A stretch of DNA of 64,000 nucleotides, taken from the NCBI GenBank assembly GCA_907163375.1, contig CAJQUW010002201.1:110001-174000 (forward strand), written 5' to 3'. Positions within the stretch are counted from its first letter, which is position 1; every line of letters begins with the position of its first letter. Positions 12,122 through 26,429 of this stretch are shown here, piece by piece. This DNA is from Prostheceraeus crozeri. Its lineage: Eukaryota > Platyhelminthes > Polycladida > Euryleptidae. Below the pieces are notes generated by a model. It was not told the origin of the DNA, made no database searches, and saw only the letters and a list, made by a program, of their open reading frames with translations. The translations under genes and the position numbers were made by a program.

Positions 12122-15100
12122 TGTATTCATTTTTCATTTTCTTCAATCATATGTTTTACTTTCGATATGAATCGCATGTTCTGTCATAAAATCAACATTG
12201 GCAAATATATTTTGAGCGCTCCATGGAGTTCTGGTGAAGTGCAGCAGTTGTAGATTCGCTGGTGTAGACGATTTTGAGATCAATAAGAAACATTTTCATG
12301 CTTCCGAGAATAAAATGTAACAGTAAGGTTGATCTGAAGGTCTGGGTTCATGCACACGCATTCTTTGATGTTACAAATAAGCTGTTTTTAACGTAGATGT
12401 ATATAAGGATGCCATAACTAGTTGTTCTTGATACTTATTGATGTCAACAGGAAATTTTCAACTAACTCATATTTAAGCACTGAGTACTGCTATGAACTAG
12501 AATTACGGAAATTCATCAATATCTGTATCAATGTAATGAAAAGAGTTCTATTCATTACTGCTTTTAATGCATACATGCATACTTAAAGCATATATGCGCC
12601 GCGCTATGTGTCCAGTTAGAGAAAGCACCTGTATTTCGACATCTGTTATAATAAATATTGATGTTCGGATGCTAAGAAGGGAGTTGCCCGCAGCCGTGAA
12701 CGTTGAATTCAATACTCTTGGGCAGCCATAGACTTAGCATTCTGTCCAACAAGGATTCGTCCGAGTGAACGAAACAACGAGGCCTTTTCAGAACTATGCG
12801 GAGTTATCCTTCTTTTTGCGCAAATATTTATATACTTTCTAGCAATACAGTTTTCTTCACACGTAATTCGACGTCAGCTAGTAGTTGATTATCATTTTAA
12901 CCTTGCTTTTTTCATCACATTTCTGTAGAATTTTCGCTAATAGATGACAAATTCGGGGATATTTGGCACTCAACGTCTACGTGTCGCAGTTGTAGTGCTG
13001 TAATTATTTACTTCACAATCATTTCTAATCAATTTCCGATCTTCTCAACAATCAGATTGATAAAGTGATCGGTCCGGTGAGAATGCAGGGAGGGTGGAAG
13101 GCAGAGGGATGAATTGAGGAATCAAACACGGTGACTATTAAGACAATGAATAGCCGACAGAGAATAATCACATGGACAGCCTCACATCGATCATGATGGA
13201 GGAAAGCGGTTGTGCAGGGAAGCATTGTGCTCATCGAACACGGCATACTTACACTGCTTCGTGCGATCAGGACCTTTCTCCTTGTCGTCTGTTCGAGGAA
13301 ATAATTCAATCATTTTATCAATGGCTTCAAAATGACTCCATAGTCAACGATGTAAAAACATGCGTTCGAAAATGTGTTATTAAAACTGTAAATTAAATAT
13401 CTGATTGAGAAGGGCAGTTCGCCGAAGTATATATTACAAAATAAAAATAAATTGTCTGTGCGTCGAAGGATAAATTAATTTCATTTCCTTTTATCAAAAT
13501 GAAAATGTGTTCATCTTCTGGAAAACTCTTTGATATAAATATAAAGAAGCTTTGGGAGTATAGCTACGATACATGCGTCAGATTTCAATTGATGAAACCA
13601 TTACATGACATTTTCGGCCCAATGAACTTCATTGGTGGTAACTAAATTTGAGGTAGTGACGATAGAGCTGAGATAGTATGCAAATTCAGTTGTGTTACAA
13701 TGGGAAAATATGTAAGGATATGAATGATTTTCGAAAGATGATGTATCTTCGAACTCTAACAACGTCAGTTGAGATAGGTCCAATAATAATAAGATCACAA
13801 GGCTGATTTACATCCCGTGGTGACAAACATTATATTTCTTGAATCGGTTTCTGCATGCAATCGATATAAATGAAACCGAATGTTGATGGAGAACCCGGCT
13901 AACTGCTGATTATCTCTCAGTAGTCACAGCGAAATGCGCTGGTTTTCCATCTATTTGAGTATAAGATAATATTTGTCTATGATTGATCCCTCGAGATCAT
14001 GCCATTCTGTGCATCGACCATAAGAGATCAAGAAAATATAGATTTCAGACTCTCTTAGCGGGCAATCTACATGAATAACATCTCATATTATGGATGTTAA
14101 AATTCAGGAAAACAACCAATCATAAGGTAACACAAATATAGATACATGAGAATAGGAAGGCATTTTTTAAACATTGTATAGCGCATAATATACATATTGT
14201 AACGAACATTAGTACAACTTCATATATGTTTTAAATGTCACCTTTCGAATGCATTATCAATGTTGTGAGTTCGCTGTTCGAAAATTCTTTGTCGAATGAA
14301 AAGGAAGTGAATGATTCAGCAGCCATCACGAACATATTTTCTGCACGATTTCTTGATTGTTTATAAATTATCTTTCGAGAATCATCAGCCAGTATAGAAA
14401 ATGTCAGTCACGTATGAATACCGCCCTTGTGGGGCATACAAACGAAAGCTAGTGACCTATAAAAGCTATTCCATTGGGACTGTGAAACAACTTTCAGTTG
14501 TGAATAAATATCAATATCTACGACAATTTGAAAAGTTCACTCAACACATGCGATACTTTTCTCCCATTTACTTTCGATCTCAAGCTTGATGAGTCAAAAA
14601 GGATTAGTCAGAGAATATAAATAGAAAATACATGTAGTATCTATCTTCATAGAGAGAGAGAATAAAGCACTGTAGTGCACAAAAATTCTACGAACGAACG
14701 TGAATTTCATCGTAGAACACTCCGAACATCTCACATCAGAATTCTAAGGTTCATATTTTCCTTTATTATCTCTCAGATATTAGCGTCAATTTGTCATTTC
14801 ACGACATAAAAGAGTTACAAAATACAATCAGAAATGCTAGCATTATCTCGTCAATATGACGCGCATTTCATGCAATAACAGCGATTTTTGCATACATACA
14901 TGTACATTGAACACAAAACTATCACAGAAATCAAATCGAAATTACAAATTACAAATATAATCACAAATTAGAAATCAGAAAAAACGCTTCCGCTAGCTCT
15001 GTCGCGTAGATTGCTTGTGTGCAACTTCGGAAATCAGTCTCTACATGACACTTGCCATAATAGCAATGAAGTTTAGATTCTGTCGCCTAGCAATACAGTT

Positions 15101-18100
15101 CCACGCGCAAAAATTGATATCATTCATAGAAATCGTTATTTGTGTGCTTACAACACATAACAATCATCTATCAAACATCTTATAGAAACCTGAATTACTT
15201 CACCTAATGTAGCAGCAAGATTAGAGATCCTTTTGAGCTCACATTAGTCACCAGTTGTCGTAAGCCATACGTGGCGTGGCTATCAGTCTCAAGACCGAAA
15301 GATACTCTCACTATAGAATTTGGCAGATCATGCACAAGTTTTAGTATCTAATTCAAATAGCTCATACATTCAGAACTTGCAAGAATTATCTCTGAATGAG
15401 TAATAATCTCAAATGAGAATGGAAGTATCAATACTTTCAGTACAGTGAAGGGTAGAGCAGAAATCTGCGATAGCCTGGAAAACTTCTTGTGGGTTTTCAA
15501 AAATAACCTGATTTATCAGATAAGATGCTTAAGCAAACAATCAGAAAATACATGTAAATCAAGCGCATATCATTTTCGAAAATGAACCATTCATTCATAA
15601 AATCTATCTTATAAGCAACTTAAGATAATGAACCCTTCAATCAGCGTATATGACTGATGATCAACCGTGGATGACTAATGAGCAACCACTGGCTATGCGA
15701 GACTACAAGACAGTTGTTAATTGAAATCAGTTCACCATATTGATATACAGTATGTATAAAATAAATAAGAACATCTGGAATGTCAGGATCATGCTACATT
15801 GTTGCAGCCTATACACTGCAGGAAAATAATGATGTTCGGGCAATCGCGCGTATAACTCCCAAAAATCCGAATCACTGGTGCAATATCTTGCATACCAATG
15901 TTATTTGTGCAACGTTGATTGATAACAATTCATGTAAAAAACGATGCATAAACAAGTCATCGTACTTTATCGGCATAAATACATAGATTGGCTTATTTGT
16001 CACGTTACCATCATCGCATCTTCTTTCTTTGTGAGTTTACTAAATGCTAAAAATGCAAAATATGGTGTGATTGGCATATACTCCGCTGCGCAATACAGTA
16101 TGACTCAAAATCTAATTGAAAATTGCTGTTGTATACAGTCAACACATTACTTTATTGATGGCAACTGACGGGAGGTTGTTGTAGCCGGATCGCGAAAGCT
16201 CGGGTGTATGTTTTTTTTAGCTTCTTTCAACAAGAAATTGTACATATATTTTGGTAGCGTATCTTCTTATTGGGGAGAAGACTGAACTTCGACTTCCAAC
16301 ACGAAAATCAGCACATTACGCAAATCACGATTCTGCTGCGATGTCATATTTTACTGACAGATTCAGTCGATGAAAACACACATCACCATCAAAAGTTTCA
16401 GAAACTAACAGAATTTAAACAACCATTGCAACAAGACTCAGAAAATAAACCAACACTTTGATCTCTCCGCGAGGAGTCACTGATAAATGTAGTTTCCAGT
16501 TCCGGTTGTGCATTCGTGATCGCAATATTCTGGTTCCATCATATGTTCCTGACAACAATTATTTCGAAGCGTTCAGCAGCTACGACTTAGCGATCATTAA
16601 GATGGTGAAATTAACATTCTTCCATCTGCACCGCGCAGTGAAATAGACAACTTCACATCTTCTGTTCAGTACATTGTAGTGATATCTATGTTAAGAAAAT
16701 GATATTTTTCACTGGATAGAAGACAGATAACTAACTGCAGGGAATGGATGAGAGTCGGTTTAGCAGGAAATGGTGGAGACGTCGACAGTGCGCTATCTCA
16801 GCGATGTGTCTGCTCCATGGAGCAAACGCAATATGGATGTTTCATCCAAAGAGACAATCGACAAAGTGATTCTCGGCTTGTCGCCAGCACATAATTCTTT
16901 CTATGAAGGGAAATAATGACTGTTTAACTCACTCGTCGACACCATCTTGGATGGTCGAATTTTTCCTGTTTTTGGACGTCAACAATAACTCTCTGGATAG
17001 AAGCAAAAATAGTGAATCAGTCAGTTAATTCTTGTTGTCATATAATCTATCCATCTACCATTCCAATACCAGGGTAGAAAGAACAGTCAAAGAGAAGTAA
17101 TGGCCCAAATGAGAAATCAATTATGAGAGAAGGGCGACCATCACTGAAGGCCAAGGAAATCCCATGATATCTATCAGCATCGCAACATTTTTGTAGAGAA
17201 TGACAATTCCATGCCATCTGCATCTGGACAACACGTGTGAGTTTCATGATATCTACATTAATGGAAGTTGTGCATGTACTTTAATAACATAGTAAGTGAA
17301 TAAATGAACTGACATTCATCAGCGGAATAGCTGAGTTCAAGAACAAATTAGGACCAGTTTGTCTAATTCTAGCTGATGTTTCAAATGTGTTTGTTAAATG
17401 TTTGAAAGGAAGGTTCATGATAATCTTCCAAATCAAGATAACGATTATCTCGCTAGACTTTCCACGATTCATAGTTAAAAGCATTTTACCAACCATTACT
17501 CGGCTCTCAGGGGCCCTAGGGTATCAAGGAGTTTCTTCTCTGACATTGTCAATTTCGCTTCCAAGAATGAAGGTGCTAGCAGAAGTTGACGATGAAATAT
17601 GAGCATGATGACATGACATGAACAGTACCCCCAGCAATCATAAAAACTTGCCAGTAATATTCATGCTTTTAAAAAGGTTAAACGAAGACATTAAGATATC
17701 AAGATAGTGACACCAGGCAAGTGGTTTTCAGAGATAAATCAAATTGACAGAATGTCTGCAATTCAGTTGAAAACTTTTCACTATAAAATATCCGCTAATT
17801 ATACTATTACCGAGCATTAGCCGATAAATAATACAAATCTCAATGTTGGAACCATGCAGCCTGTACAGGAAAAATGATGACTTCCGCTAACTTGTCGCGA
17901 ATCAGTTGCACAATGAAGAGATTTTCCATAAAACACATCTCTATTATAAACAACTTCTATGATAATTTTTCAGTAAAACTTCCAATATTTACATACAGAG
18001 GATGAATCAATCAAAATTTAATCTTATGATATTTCTGCGGCCGAAAGGGAACACCACGCAAATAAATTGTCCAAATTTGTCTTGAAGCATAGTTCGTTAC

Positions 18101-18292
18101 TTTAAGCTATCTACTGTCTGTCTGATGAGAATCAAGTAGCCAACAGTTTGATGTTGAGATGCAAAGATAATGAACACAAAAATGGGAAAATTGCAGATAA
18201 TCTCAGTAGAATCATCTTCTTATATTCCAGTCATTAACGATTTGTTTGACTGTAGTCATTATCATATGAGATGATAATCGCATGTTACTTAC
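12122..18292. other. Intron sequence without recognised feature
   Basis: The remaining 6 kb of the 13-kb intron. There are a few isolated ORFs of 60-85 codons and scattered A/T-rich simple sequence (for example a short AG run at 14651-14662), but no exon, RNA gene or element that I can support. Confidence 0.4.
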
Positions 18293-18469
18293 TTGTGATC
18301 TCGAATTGTGTTGTTTGCAGTGGATTGATGTAGCGGCCGTTGTGATACCATTCCGGCGCGAGATTACCGCCTTCAGGGTTCCCGCCTGTCACTGTGCATG
18401 AGAACTCTGCACTATCTCCAATTTGCGAAATCTTCACTGTCTTCGGAGCGTTGATGATCTTCAGCCGTT
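18293..18469 (-). CDS. Exon 6 of L1CAM/neuroglian-like gene: first half of a further Ig domain
   Basis: This 177-nt exon (acceptor GTGATTGCAG, donor GTAAGTAACATG, phase 1 at both ends) encodes residues 333-391. It holds Cys357 (AEFSCTVTGG) and Trp373 (PEWYHNG). Together with exon 7 it forms one Ig domain. Its inserted loop (GGNPEGGNLAP) between Cys and Trp resembles the acidic loop of the sixth Ig of neuroglian-type proteins rather than the fourth. I inspected the 2,044-bp intron upstream and found no Ig exon. Either two domains are missing from this gene, or their exons are unrecognised, or the family assignment needs adjusting. Confidence 0.8.
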
Positions 18470-20122
18470 CTGCAATCACAACAATGATTATATGCAGTGT
18501 TTCAATGACACAACCTGAAAAATTTGTTCAATCTTTTTTATCAGAAATAACGATGTAAATTGATGTTCTGAATATCATAATAACAGCTTCAAGGATTGCA
18601 AAAGATATTCAACATTGATGCCAACCATTGCCCTGTACATCTTAGCTTGTCATTCACTCATTTCTATTTGAGAATAAAAGCAGGTGCATATTGAAGTATC
18701 GTGTCTGTATTTAACTAGATCGTGATTCTAAAAATACATTACATTTGTTAAAAATGGAAAATTAATATTTTTAAATATCGTTTTTTCTGATTTTATGTCA
18801 ATTATGCAATTTGTTTTAAATTTCAATTAACATTTTAGTGTACCTGGATTTATCCACATTCCACTTATTAAATGTTATATATTCCATTGTTATTGACATT
18901 TACATGTGTACAGCAATCACGCTGCTGTTTGAGTGAATTGCTGCTTTCCATGAAAAGCATCAGAGTTCTACATGTGATGTACGGACCGTAAGAAAGGAGA
19001 AGACCAGAAGATCGCACACAGGAAAATATTAATTCAAGTGCATATTTTCACAAAATAATCTAAAATACTATAAAATCATAAAAAAATCAATAGAAACACA
19101 TATCAAAAAATCATTATAATATCATAAAAATTTATGACATTGCAAGACTTGATTTCATCCTATACTGTTTGCAAAGAAGTTTGATTCATCGTCAACACGC
19201 ATATTTGCATAATGCATAGATAAATTGCATGCGAGAAATGTAGAGAGACTTGTGATGTAGATATCTTTATCGAGCTAAATGCTCAGCATGAACTGATAGG
19301 TGTAATGCAACACACACTGAAACTGCTCCTTTTCTTCAACTATGGTCTTTCTTTATAAACTGAGATGCTCGCTTAGAGCTGCATAGGTTTGTAGCATTTG
19401 CATCGCGTTAACTTTCGAAACGAGAATTTTAACGTACTTTCCTGCTAGCTATGCTTGCGTCTACAAGGAATGAAAGACTTTTCTGTCGATCACAAGGTAT
19501 TACGGTGAATTGAATGGTGGCCCATGACTCCCCACCAGAAGTATACTTACAAAGCCAGCTGAACATTACTAGAAAATCAGAAATATAATTCAGGTAAAAC
19601 CGCTTTTGTTTTCTCGAAGATGACTAGTCGTACTATACCTCCACATCCAAAATCTCAGTGGGTGCTCAAACATGACTCAATCAGAAGAAAAATGTGCATG
19701 CATAGAACGAGCGCTCAAATTTTTGTTAAAGATTTTTTTGGGGCAAAAATTAGAAAAAATGAATTATGTTGTCAGAAACAACGTTTTCTTATTTACAATG
19801 TTTTCGTTCATATATACTGGAAAATTAATATACAGGTTGTAAAGCACGGCGTACAGGGGTAGCCCATCACACCCCGCTCTACCCTAGCTGAAAGTTTGTT
19901 GAACACCTCTCCGGATGAAATAATTAAGAACAGCCAAGTATGGGACACTTTGGATCAGCCGATTTCGTACGACAGAAGCATCGGCTGACAAAGACACTGG
20001 AAGCACAGCCAATAACTTGGTTATTCTCAATTCCATTTGGCAGCCAGAAAGTGTTCAGCGAACTTTATGAGAAAAGGTATTTTCATATTATCAAAATCGC
20101 ATCCCCGTGAAGGGTCGCCCTA

Positions 20123-20452
20123 GAGTGCGTTTACACGTGCAGCTTCATTGCCGACACCTTTCGATCCATAATGAGTCAGAAAAGAATGGACAAACAATGG
20201 AAGCAAAGACATGCCTTTAATAATTGTGATTCGCGCGTCACCAGACAATAGCAACTCAGTGAATGGTGATAAAGTGAAATGTATTGGTCTCATCAGCTCT
20301 GAGTGTCAGCAAAAGATGGTAGCTAAAGTAAACTGCTATGGTCTGGACTATCTAATGACGCACGAAGCACGATCCATTGTTTATCCATTCTTTGATGACT
20401 CATCATGGATCGAAAAGTGTCAACAACTAAGTTGCCCGTGTAAACGCATCCT
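20123..20452. mobile_element. TA-flanked MITE, family M copy 1 (330 bp)
   Basis: About 80-bp imperfect terminal inverted repeats. The left end GAGTGCGTTTACACGTGCA and the reverse complement of the right end AGGATGCGTTTACACGGGCA are followed by matching blocks with TTTCGATCCATAATGAGTCA. It is flanked by TA dinucleotides at 20121-20122 and 20453-20454, as in Tc1/mariner MITEs. It sits in the short intron between exons 5 and 6. A related copy is at 30480-30661. Confidence 0.7.
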
Positions 20453-20513
20453 TAGATTGGAGTAGGATTTGCTTTGCGAAAATCACAATAAATGATTCAG
20501 AAAAAATACTTAC

Positions 20514-20822
20514 TTCGAACAGAAACTTTGACGGCAGTGGTAAGAAGGCTCCCGGTGCCTTGCGCGGCATTGCACATGTAATCACCCTGATTATTGACTT
20601 TTACGTTCGTCAATGTTAATGTACCGAAAGCGCTGTTGGTCTTGGCATTGTCGGGAAGGGATCTATCGTAATTGTGTCGAAACCATGACACTCTTGGAAT
20701 GGGTGCTCCCTCAGGTAGACAATACACAGTTACATTCTCCCCTTCCCGTAATTCCACTCTCTGCTCCTTCTTCCGGAACGGATCGTCCAATCGATACTTG
20801 GCTGCTATTGACTTTGTCGCAG
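20514..20822 (-). CDS. Exon 5 of L1CAM/neuroglian-like gene: third Ig domain
   Basis: This 309-nt exon encodes the linker and all of Ig3 (residues 230-332), bounded by the acceptor CTTACTTCTTTTCAG and the donor GTAAGTATT. It has Cys264 (VTVYCLPEG), a canonical Trp276 (VSWFRHN) and Cys313 (GDYMCNAA), plus an N-glycosylation sequon N-V-T at 259. The pattern of a charged linker, a strand reading VELREGENV, then LPDNAK and TLTLTNV is close to Ig3 of neurofascin/NrCAM/neuroglian as I recall it. This is the strongest reason for the L1-family call over other I-set receptors. Its donor joins exon 6 as A|AA (Lys333). Confidence 0.85.
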
Positions 20823-21651
20823 CTGAAAAGAAGTAAGGAAACAGCTTCTATTACTATATCAAGAAATACAGCATCACAGAACTATTGTGATCAAATAAAG
20901 ATCAGTGTTGCCACATAATTAAGTAAATATTTTGTTTATCTGCTTCGGTTTGCTAGAAGTGTGATTAATTAGAAATCGACGGCACATCGAGGAACGTGTT
21001 AAGTGGACAAAATGGAATTCCTAATACCTTACAGAGATAGGAAAAAAAGTCGTGCGTCGCTTGCGGATTAATGTGAGTTCCAGCAAAGTACTTCGATTGC
21101 CAAAATTCCTTCAGATCCGAAGAATTCAGATCATTGGGCACAAGTTTTCTCCATAATGTTGGCCCTTCCGATCATTATTAAAAAAGGTAGCAGGCGTGCG
21201 AAAATTAGTTCACTTGATGTTTCACATCCTCTCCTCGGCCTTTCTCACTGCATAGTGCATACACTGAATCGAATGTTAGGAAGGCGATGTGTGTTTTGGT
21301 GTGTGCGAAGTGATATCACAGCACGCACGCATCTTTCACTGGCTCTGGTGTCCTCTGCTGGCAGCTTATTGTTTGCCATTTCCAATAGCAAGCGATACAC
21401 GAATTATCCATTCGAGAAGGAGCAGGTTGTCTAATTCTGTGATGTGCCATTTCGATATAAGGTTACCTACAGCCCTCCCTTTCCAGGAAACCGAAGCACG
21501 CGTAGATGAATCTAATTCTGTGAGTGTTGTAGTTGAAATTCATTGTAGCAGGTTAAAATACATTCACTGACAATGCCCATTGCCAATGAAATTTATTTTG
21601 TATTATTGAAATTATATTATTCATATTATTTAAATTGCATTAGACACTTAC

Positions 21652-21810
21652 AGCTCATGATCATCTTGACTCGACGTGATAATGGCACCGATTGCAAGGT
21701 CTTGGGATTGGAGGCTTTGCATGAATAGATTCCACTGTCACTCTTTGAGAAATCTCGGATCAACAGTGCCATCATTTTCAGATGCGGCAACTTCACGACC
21801 TTGTATTTTT
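21652..21810 (-). CDS. Exon 4 of L1CAM/neuroglian-like gene: second half of Ig2
   Basis: This 159-nt exon (acceptor TTCATCGCAG, donor GTAAGTGTC, phase 1 in and out) encodes residues 177-229. It has the classic I-set C-terminal signature SDSGIYSCKASN, with Cys207 pairing with Cys153 in exon 3. The domain then ends in LSRRVKMIMS. The preceding codon is split C|AA (Gln177). Only 829 bp separates it from exon 5. Confidence 0.85.
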
Positions 21811-22480
21811 CTGCGATGAATAGAAAGCAAAAATACAATGAGTGAGCTGTTTAAACAATGATAGCCGGAAATACAACACGGCCGCAAGCAAAAGTTCTGT
21901 ATGACCGGAAGACTCAGGCCAACCAAGGAAGCAATCAATGCAGCAACTTAGTCGACGAGCGGTATGCCCGTCAGGCACAATAAGCAAACAAAGGAGCTAG
22001 GGGAAAGTCAAGAAGTAAATCTGAGCAGGCTACGGTAAGAGATCGGAAAGTTGCAAAGAAGTTGGGGAATAATCTATAAACGATAGAATGAAGCTAAAAA
22101 CAAACAAAAGGCAACGCTTTATGTCCCTCCCACTGCGCGCTTGATCAGCAAATGAGAAATATTTTGGAAAATATCAATTAATAGATGAAAAAATTCAAAA
22201 ATGTAATAGATGATAAAAAACAATAGCAGCTTCAAGATATCAGTGTATTTATAAATGCGTTTGGTATTCGACTTCATAATTTACGAGAAAATGCATTTTT
22301 AATCAACCATGGCATGGGGATATATGCATTTGATTTAATGGGTCTACTAAAGTACTGTCCAAATTGATAATTAGCTATCATGCTACTTGTGAAGTGTGTA
22401 GGTCAATAGCCTAGTTCGCTACGTGAAATAACTGTGAAAAAATCAAAATCAAGAATTAGTCTGCTGAAATGAGCATGATA

Positions 22481-23104
22481 CAGTGCCGTCAAAATGTCTT
22501 GGCCCACCCTTGAAAGATATGTGTTTTGGTATATAGCACTCAAATGCAGCAATTATGGCTGAAAGGCGTAAGTATTTCACTGTAGTGACCCATTAATGTT
22601 AGGCACCATAAACTTCACTCAGATTTGCGGAAAATCGTTGAGTGAATGCCAAGTCGATGCACTGCCAAAGGCAGGGCCAATGGCGGCACAGCAAATTATT
22701 GAGCTCACTCTGCTGTTCCCTGAGCTATTGAAAGAATTTCTGAGCTATTTAGAGCATAAACTATGTTTTTATTACAATAACACACATAAAATTGCATTGC
22801 CTTTATTGCAGTAATGCGCATAAAATTATATTTTGATTCGGAGAGGATTAAGTGAAAGCTTCAGGTTAAAAATTGTCTTCACTGTAAATAAAAAGAAATA
22901 TTTAAAGCAACTAATTTCAATATGCGTTATGTAAAGTAAAAGCATACGAACAAGGTGCCAAAATATTATTACTGGCTTTGACTTGATCTATATTAACAAA
23001 TGAAGTAGAAAATACGAACAAATCTTCGCAAAATACTTTTATAGAGAAAACGACACTAATCTATTAAAATGCACAAGGGTGTGCCAAGACATTTTGACAG
23101 CACT
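22481..23104. mobile_element. Tc1-type non-autonomous element, 624 bp, intact TA duplication
   Basis: The ends CAGTGCCGTCAAAATGTCTT and (inverted) CAGTGCTGTCAAAATGTCTT match almost perfectly over about 33 bases, continuing GGCCCACCCTTG / GGCACACCCTTG. TA lies immediately outside both ends (22479-22480 and 23105-23106). CAGTG is the conserved Tc1 terminus. The interior has no recognisable transposase. It is a deletion derivative or MITE inside the 11.3-kb intron. Confidence 0.8.
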
Positions 23105-26100
23105 GTAAATAATCGCAATTAATAGATTGGCAGAACTCCATAATTGCAATTAATTGCATGCTTGTCCAAGATTGATTGCAATTAATTTTTGATAAACGTT
23201 GGGCAGAACTTGTGGAGCTCAAAATTATGTAGAGGCCTGATGATGCAGTTTCATAATTGTTACTTTTTCTTCCGCGTGGTCAACTGTTTGTGAGTCATCT
23301 AATCATAATCAATATCAAGCTTTTATCTAATCATAGCATTCATATAACAGTGAAATCAGGAATCAGTATATATTCTTCAGATCATTTGCTGTCATGACGT
23401 CTGCATATCATTCATTTTCCATGAAGACTTGTATAGACAAAGGAAGCATGTACTAAATGCACTTGTTTCAATGGACTCTATCGCTAATATGAGAAGTTTA
23501 TTATTTGCAGGAAGAATCATGAAAATTTCGTTATGCTTTGCATACCATTTAATTCATAATTAAGCTAATGTCATCACATTCATAATCAGCTCCTAGTGTG
23601 CCTTAATCATAATCTAAGTCATTCGAGTGCTGATTAATCGGAACTATGATCATGTTTTTTCAACAATCATTGATCGTTCCAGTTGCAGACAAAATACCAA
23701 AAGACCCAGTGAAACAGCTATAAGCAAAATTAGAGCATATGAAAACATAACAAAAATTATAAAATCAAAGATTGAAGAAATAGAAGAAGATCATGACGTA
23801 ATAAGGCATTTCAGGGATATCGGGGACGGGCAGCAACGGATAAGCGTTCAAGTCATGCAGCGCCAATAAACGGCACATTGACAACGCCATTGATGTCTGC
23901 ATTCGGAATGGGATCTACATGAATAATGTGGTCATTCAACATCGACTTCAAACACACCGATCTTCAGCAGCAATCAGCAGATAGAAATACAGATATCGTC
24001 ATATTTCTCCTTTACTCAGTGAACTCAAAACACTGAAGCTACAAACGCAAAGTCATCACGTGTACTTCTGTTTCACGAACGCTTCAGGTCTTCATTTCCA
24101 ACGCTGTCGCATATTCGTTTTTATGCTCTATGGGTGGGTACTATATTTCAAGTCTAAAAAACTATGTACGTAGTCATAAGCTTGATATGTGGGAAGAATA
24201 GAATGTGATAAAATGCAATACAGAACGGTACAAGTTCTTCAACGCAACATAGAAGGGTGATATCGAACGCATAGACAACTAAAAAGGCTCAATCTACATT
24301 TCTATGATAGTGATCTTGATGCACTTACTTCCAACGGTGGTCTTGATCGATCTCTCTGAATAAATCATGAAACGTGGAGAATTGTAGAACGTTAATCATG
24401 ACGATATGATTTCATGACACCTGAAACTTTCGACATGTTTCTAGCGCTGTACATTGCATAACTGCTACTGTACCACAGCTCATGAGAAGATACGGAATTG
24501 TCTAATCCTGACGTGATTTTTTATCTTACAGATGTTACCAGGGTCAGTATAGTAGGATCAGTGCTCCTCCCTCAAGTTGAAGTACTGCTGTTACTGAACT
24601 TTCTCCAGTGCAAATATGTTCTAGATAATAATCATTTATCGGCGCCGTAACATTGTGGCAAGATCGAAAGCATAGTACCTTGTAGGAATTCAGAGGATAT
24701 TATCATTATCAGATCGCTTGATCTTAGCTACAAAATCAATACAATCCAGACATGAATTTGAATTTTCCAGTTTGATTTGAACATGTACTAATACTTCATT
24801 TTCTATGTGGTCAGCAGGCTGTGTTACGTTAGCTTTCTGTGATCATTTCTTCTAAATAAGTAATCATTAGTGAAAATGCTTCCGGATCTACAAGTTACAT
24901 GTATTTGGAGACAACCGATATTTTACAAACTCAATTTTCACAAAACTAGACAGTTAGGTTTTTCAGGACCTACGTCTTTTGGTGCCTCTATTAATTTTCT
25001 GCCTACGTGCCTGAATGCATTGTAAACATCAAATATCTCAACTCGATCTCGACTTCAACTTACATCCAATCAAACAGGTTTATGTAAACAAATCAGTCGA
25101 TTCCAACCATTAGGAGACACCTGCAACTGCTATCTTCATACACAAATCTGATCTATATTCGGGTCAACATTCACCACTATCATTAGCAAACGTTGCAATT
25201 ATCAGGTACTGGTAACGTAAAAGTAGCCCCTTTTCAGTCTCAGCATTCGCATGACACAGGATGGAGGAATATACAGAAAGACAGTACAGACAGCAGGGTA
25301 GCGGTAGCGACTCAACACAAAAGAGGCCACCGCATGCAAACAATAGCAAAAGAATTTCACGGCGATGAACAGGTAGAGTTTGGCGAGGGAATATGAGAAG
25401 ACGAGCGCATCTTTATTTACCTTCTGACTGTTGAGCTGTCCAGACAAAGCGAGAGATGCGAGGTAATTAGAGGAGTGCGTAGGAAACAATGTTACGAGCG
25501 AAGATATCCAAATTACCGATGACGAACGGCCAATAGAATTAAACTGTGAATAATTTCAGATACATAATAATGCAAATGTTGCTGTCAAACAGTCACACGC
25601 GACCTTTATATATTAGCTTAATACATATTATAAGATTGAACTCACTTTGGGGAAGCGACTGCATTAATGGCAACATTTGCTCTATCTTGACTCTGAGTTC
25701 GAGACTGCTGTCGTACTAACACTCTCGCGTTAAGGGAGTGACTTTGTGGTCTTACGTCTATCTATCACGCATACAAGCACAGAAATCTAGCGTCTCAGTA
25801 TCGAGACCAATAAAGTCACTTCATCAGAGAAGACATTACAAAATGAGTGCTCTAAAAAATCAAAAGATATCGGCACAAAATGCATTTAGACCAAAATCTT
25901 CCATGATAACATTGGCGGACTCTTTTTTGAAGGGTACACCTGAACCTCTGATACACAGATTAACTGACTTTACTATTTCTACAGATATTTTTGTTCGGAG
26001 CCACGTCATCACGGAGGAATAGTTCTCTTGATTGCCTGTGGCCAGTTTTAGGACAATTGTCTTCAAAAATTGTCGTCTATCTATCTGACGATGCTTTCTG

Positions 26101-26429
26101 CATGCGAAGCGGTGAGGCTAAAAGTCTTCGTCATTCAGAGACAATACCCTTGCAAGGTCAATGATGAGTTGGTCGGGTCCTCATTTTCGGGCGACCTCGT
26201 GCTCTTCTCATCCCAAGATGCATCATGTAGGAAATTCCTCGTACATGACGGGAATGCATATCCAACATGTCGTATTCATCGTTCAACTAATTGGAATGGC
26301 AGTACCAGATGAAGTGAGTGACGTAGCTTCTCATTTGCGACAATTGTCCTGTCATTTGATATCGCCGACCATGACAATCAAACCCCATTAGATTCCTGTG
26401 TGGGGGAGCAGAAACTTGTTTGTGGAGCC
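23105..26429. other. Intron sequence without recognised feature
   Basis: Part of the 11.3-kb intron between exons 3 and 4. Only short unsupported ORFs are present; overlapping ORFs at 25164-25489 on both strands have no family motif. Confidence 0.4.

Noticed and set aside
21156-21570. Two overlapping plus-strand ORFs of about 92 codons next to exon 4
   Set aside because: Different frames, no motif, and they lie within the intron of the minus-strand gene without splice context.
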